Shown here: piece after piece, positions 5,545-7,380 of the stretch
Numbering within the stretch: position 1 is the first letter of the stretch
Layout: each line of letters starts with the position of its first letter
Assembly (NCBI GenBank): GCA_030618925.1
Contig: JAUXCK010000131.1
Coordinates: 1-7,380 of the forward strand
DNA: 7,380 bases
Direction: 5' to 3'
Origin: Desulfobacteraceae bacterium
GTDB taxonomy: Bacteria > Desulfobacterota > Desulfobacteria > Desulfobacterales > SURF-7
The notes under the pieces: generated by a model
Databases searched by the model: none
The model's input: the letters and a program-made list of their open reading frames with translations, nothing else
Told to the model about the DNA's origin: nothing
Position numbers and translations under genes: made by a program

Positions 5545-6405
5545 ATGAACTTCAGCCAAATTTTATATGTTGTTGAAAACAAAATTTGTACCATCACGTT
5601 AAATCGTCCCGAAAAACTAAATGCCTGGACGGTAACCATGAAAGATGAGCTCATCAATGCCTTTGATATGGCGGATAAAGATGATGATGTGCGCGTCATC
5701 ATCGTCACTGGAGCGGGGAGGGCGTACTGCGCCGGGGCTGACCTGGATCAAAAAAACTTTGGAAAGCCCGATGAACAAGATCCCCTCGGCAAGATCCCCA
5801 GGGATACAGCCGGGGAATTGACATTAAAAATTTATGACATCAGAAAGCCGGTGATCGCCGCCATCAACGGACCAGCGGTGGGTGTTGGTACGACCATGAC
5901 CCTGGCCATGGATATCCGGCTTGCTTCGGAAACTGCAAAACTGGGACTGATCTTCAACCGCCGCGGCATGGTGCCGGAGGGGTGCTGCACCTGGTTCTTA
6001 CCCCGAATTATGGGATTCAGCAAAGCAGCCGAATGGATATACACCGGTGATATTCTGTCCGCCCGGGAGGCCCTTGCAGGCGGGCTTGTCAGCCGGATAT
6101 TCCCGCCAGAAGAATTAATGCCGGCCGCAAGGGAACTGGCCGGCAGGATTGCAGAAAACACATCCGCCCTTTCCACGGCCTTTTCAAGGCAGATGCTCTG
6201 GAAAGGAATGAGTGTCGATCATCCCATGGAAGCCCATATCATTGAATCCAAATGTCTCCATCACATGTCCCTGTCCGACGATATCAAGGAAGGGATTGCT
6301 TCTTTTTTTGAAAAACGACCGGCGAAATTTCCTTTGAAGGCAGTGGCGGACATGCCTGATTTTTACCCCTGGTGGGATGAACGCACCTATGACCGGGAGG
6401 AATAG
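5545..6405 (+). CDS. Crotonase-fold enoyl-CoA hydratase/isomerase family protein, isomerase-like active site
   Basis: A 286-residue crotonase-superfamily protein acting on a CoA thioester. The fold is clear: TITLNRPEKLNAW (16-28), the first oxyanion-hole strand CAGADL (62-67), and the second oxyanion loop NGPAVGVGTT (108-117). Aligning by eye with rat enoyl-CoA hydratase, catalytic Glu144 falls on Thr117 and Glu164 on Phe137, so both hydratase glutamates are missing. A glutamate does occur in MVPEGCC (Glu145), the place of the catalytic base of ECI2/PECI-type delta3-delta2-enoyl-CoA isomerases (SPEGCSS). Isomerase, or another CoA chemistry, is therefore more likely than simple hydration. The C-terminal tail with FFEKRPAKFP and DMPDFYPWWDER is shared with a large group of uncharacterised bacterial homologues. 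It is transcribed away from the solute-binding protein and dehydrogenase operon but probably shares their acyl-CoA pathway. Confidence 0.9.
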   Translation: MNFSQILYVVENKICTITLNRPEKLNAWTVTMKDELINAFDMADKDDDVRVIIVTGAGRAYCAGADLDQKNFGKPDEQDPLGKIPRDTAGELTLKIYDIRKPVIAAINGPAVGVGTTMTLAMDIRLASETAKLGLIFNRRGMVPEGCCTWFLPRIMGFSKAAEWIYTGDILSAREALAGGLVSRIFPPEELMPAARELAGRIAENTSALSTAFSRQMLWKGMSVDHPMEAHIIESKCLHHMSLSDDIKEGIASFFEKRPAKFPLKAVADMPDFYPWWDERTYDREE

Positions 6406-6484
6406 AACGGGGGCATGTTAATTGTGCAGGTCTGACGCTTATGTTTAAATAGCGCAGAAAGGACGGATTTAAAGGGTATAAAGC

Positions 6485-7291
6485 ATGATTGCTGAACAAA
6501 GTAACCCTGATATTTTTGTTGTAGAAATCGGAACACCTTTGGGAAAAATCAAGGGACAGGTCGCCGTAGATTCGAACCCCATGCGTCTCGCCGAACTGGT
6601 ACCTATCGTCTATGGGATAACGGATATAATGGTTAAAAGGACAATGGATCGCCTCATGGAAGGGGGCAAAAATATTTCGTGCGGTCCGGGTTGCGGGGTT
6701 TGCTGCCGACAGCTCGTCCCTGTTTCCCCGCCAGAGGCATTTTTTCTGGTCGAAATGATGGAATCCATGAGTAAGGGTGAGCAATCAGAGATGATGCATC
6801 GATTTGATAACGCCGCTCAGATTATCAAACAACATGACATCGTAGACGCATTGATGGATCCGTCACTCGATGATGATCATTATCTTCCTGTGGCCAGGAA
6901 ATATTTTTCGCTCCAGGTGCCCTGTCCCTTCCTGGAAAACGATTCGTGTAGTATCCATCCCAATCGTCCGGTAGCCTGTCGGGATTACAATGTGACGTCT
7001 CCCCCGTCATGGTGTTCAGACCCGGCCATGCATGATATTGAAAAAGTATCCATGCCATTTCCCCTTTCTATATTTCTTGCCCGTTTCACAGCAGAGCTGA
7101 CTGGCTGGAAACTGCATTTTATTCCCCTGGCACTGGTGCCCGAGTGGGTGTCGGAAAATATCGCAATAAAAAACCGCCAATGGCCCGGGGTGGACCTGTT
7201 TCAACGATTTATGTCACTGATCGGATCAGGGCCGTCATCGGCCGGGGAAAAAAAAGAATCCCCAGAATCGATACCTGAAAAACAGCTCTGA
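6485..7291 (+). CDS. YkgJ-family cysteine-cluster (CxxxCxxCC) protein
   Basis: A 268-residue protein of the YkgJ type, described in the family as a putative zinc- or iron-binding cysteine cluster; no function is established. The main cluster is CGPGCGVCC (Cys66, Cys70, Cys73, Cys74), followed by VPVSPPEA. The second conserved block is CPFLENDSCSIHPNRPVACRD (landmarks Cys147, Cys155, Cys165), with Cys177 slightly further on. Together these eight cysteines could hold a metal or Fe-S centre. There is no signal peptide or clear membrane span, so it is probably cytoplasmic. The N-terminal 60 residues and the Ser/Glu/Pro-rich last 20 are not part of the cluster. AAAGGG lies eight bases before the ATG. 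It follows the crotonase gene by 79 bases on the same strand with no clear terminator between, so co-transcription is possible. Nothing else links it to acyl-CoA metabolism. Confidence 0.88.
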   Translation: MIAEQSNPDIFVVEIGTPLGKIKGQVAVDSNPMRLAELVPIVYGITDIMVKRTMDRLMEGGKNISCGPGCGVCCRQLVPVSPPEAFFLVEMMESMSKGEQSEMMHRFDNAAQIIKQHDIVDALMDPSLDDDHYLPVARKYFSLQVPCPFLENDSCSIHPNRPVACRDYNVTSPPSWCSDPAMHDIEKVSMPFPLSIFLARFTAELTGWKLHFIPLALVPEWVSENIAIKNRQWPGVDLFQRFMSLIGSGPSSAGEKKESPESIPEKQL

Positions 7292-7354
7292 AAATCTATC
7301 AGTGAAATTCCATGATTCTGGAAAAAAATCCCCAGATTAATCTCTAGTAATAAT

Positions 7355-7372
7355 GTTGTGATTGATAACAAC
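7355..7372. promoter_or_regulatory. Imperfect palindrome downstream of the YkgJ-family gene
   Basis: GTTGTGAT-TG-ATAACAAC pairs seven of eight bases per arm. It has a CRP/FNR-family look (TTGTGA half-site), but the centre is two bases shorter than a TTGTGA-N6-TCACAA site. The 89 bases after the stop at 7291 have no gene and no clear terminator. This may be the operator of a gene beyond the right edge; low confidence. Confidence 0.25.
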
Positions 7373-7380
7373 TATATAGG

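Noticed and set aside
5207..5559. Three overlapping short frames (88, 108 and 64 codons) on both strands of the divergent region
   Set aside because: No ribosome binding sites or domain motifs, Pro/Arg/Gly-rich composition, and the minus-strand 108-codon frame runs across the solute-binding protein promoter.
7317..7336. Terminator after the YkgJ-family gene (TCTGG...CCAGA)
   Set aside because: The stem is only five base pairs with a loop of ten bases and no T-run follows.

Overview
The window carries seven protein genes, one of them cut by the left edge, in two opposed blocks around a divergent control region. Mixed base composition, a CheA-type Hpt domain, an acyl-CoA dehydrogenase operon with its own electron transfer flavoprotein (ETF), and a YkgJ-type cysteine-cluster protein suggest an anaerobic, fatty-acid or aromatic-acid degrading Gram-negative bacterium, most like Desulfobacterota (sulfate reducers or syntrophs). 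That taxonomic guess is inference from gene content and protein style; no RNA gene or marker protein in the window confirms it.

Layout. 1-372 (minus) is the N-terminal Hpt part of a CheA-like histidine kinase that continues past the left edge. 373-659 is an AT-rich spacer full of short palindromes, ending in a minus-strand terminator that overlaps the etfA stop codon. 660-4194 (minus) is a tight three-gene operon, acyl-CoA dehydrogenase - etfB - etfA, with both junctions being 4-base ATGA overlaps. 4195-4273 is a short gap holding a perfect 15-bp palindrome. 4274-5113 (minus) encodes a lipoprotein solute-binding protein. 5114-5544 is the divergent control region, with a near-consensus minus-strand sigma70 promoter (TTGACA-N17-TATACT) and a structured leader of about 100 nt. 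5545-6405 (plus) is a crotonase-fold acyl-CoA enzyme. 6485-7291 (plus) is a CxxxCxxCC (YkgJ-family) protein. The last 89 bases are non-coding.

How the genes fit together. The dehydrogenase would oxidise an acyl-CoA to an enoyl-CoA and pass electrons to EtfAB. The crotonase would act on an enoyl-CoA, and its active-site residues fit a double-bond isomerase better than a hydratase. The solute-binding protein gene has no permease beside it and lies just upstream of the dehydrogenase operon with no visible terminator between, so the four genes may be co-transcribed from the promoter at 5220-5248.

The most unusual feature is EtfA. The 540-residue reading frame is a complete ETF alpha subunit (about 345 residues) followed without a break by an XRE-type helix-turn-helix and a cupin domain, the layout of a one-component transcription factor. 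A redox flavoprotein subunit is thus fused to a DNA-binding, ligand-binding regulator at the end of its own operon, and a perfect palindrome lies in front of that operon. A redox-responsive, possibly self-regulating ETF is a testable hypothesis, not something the sequence proves.
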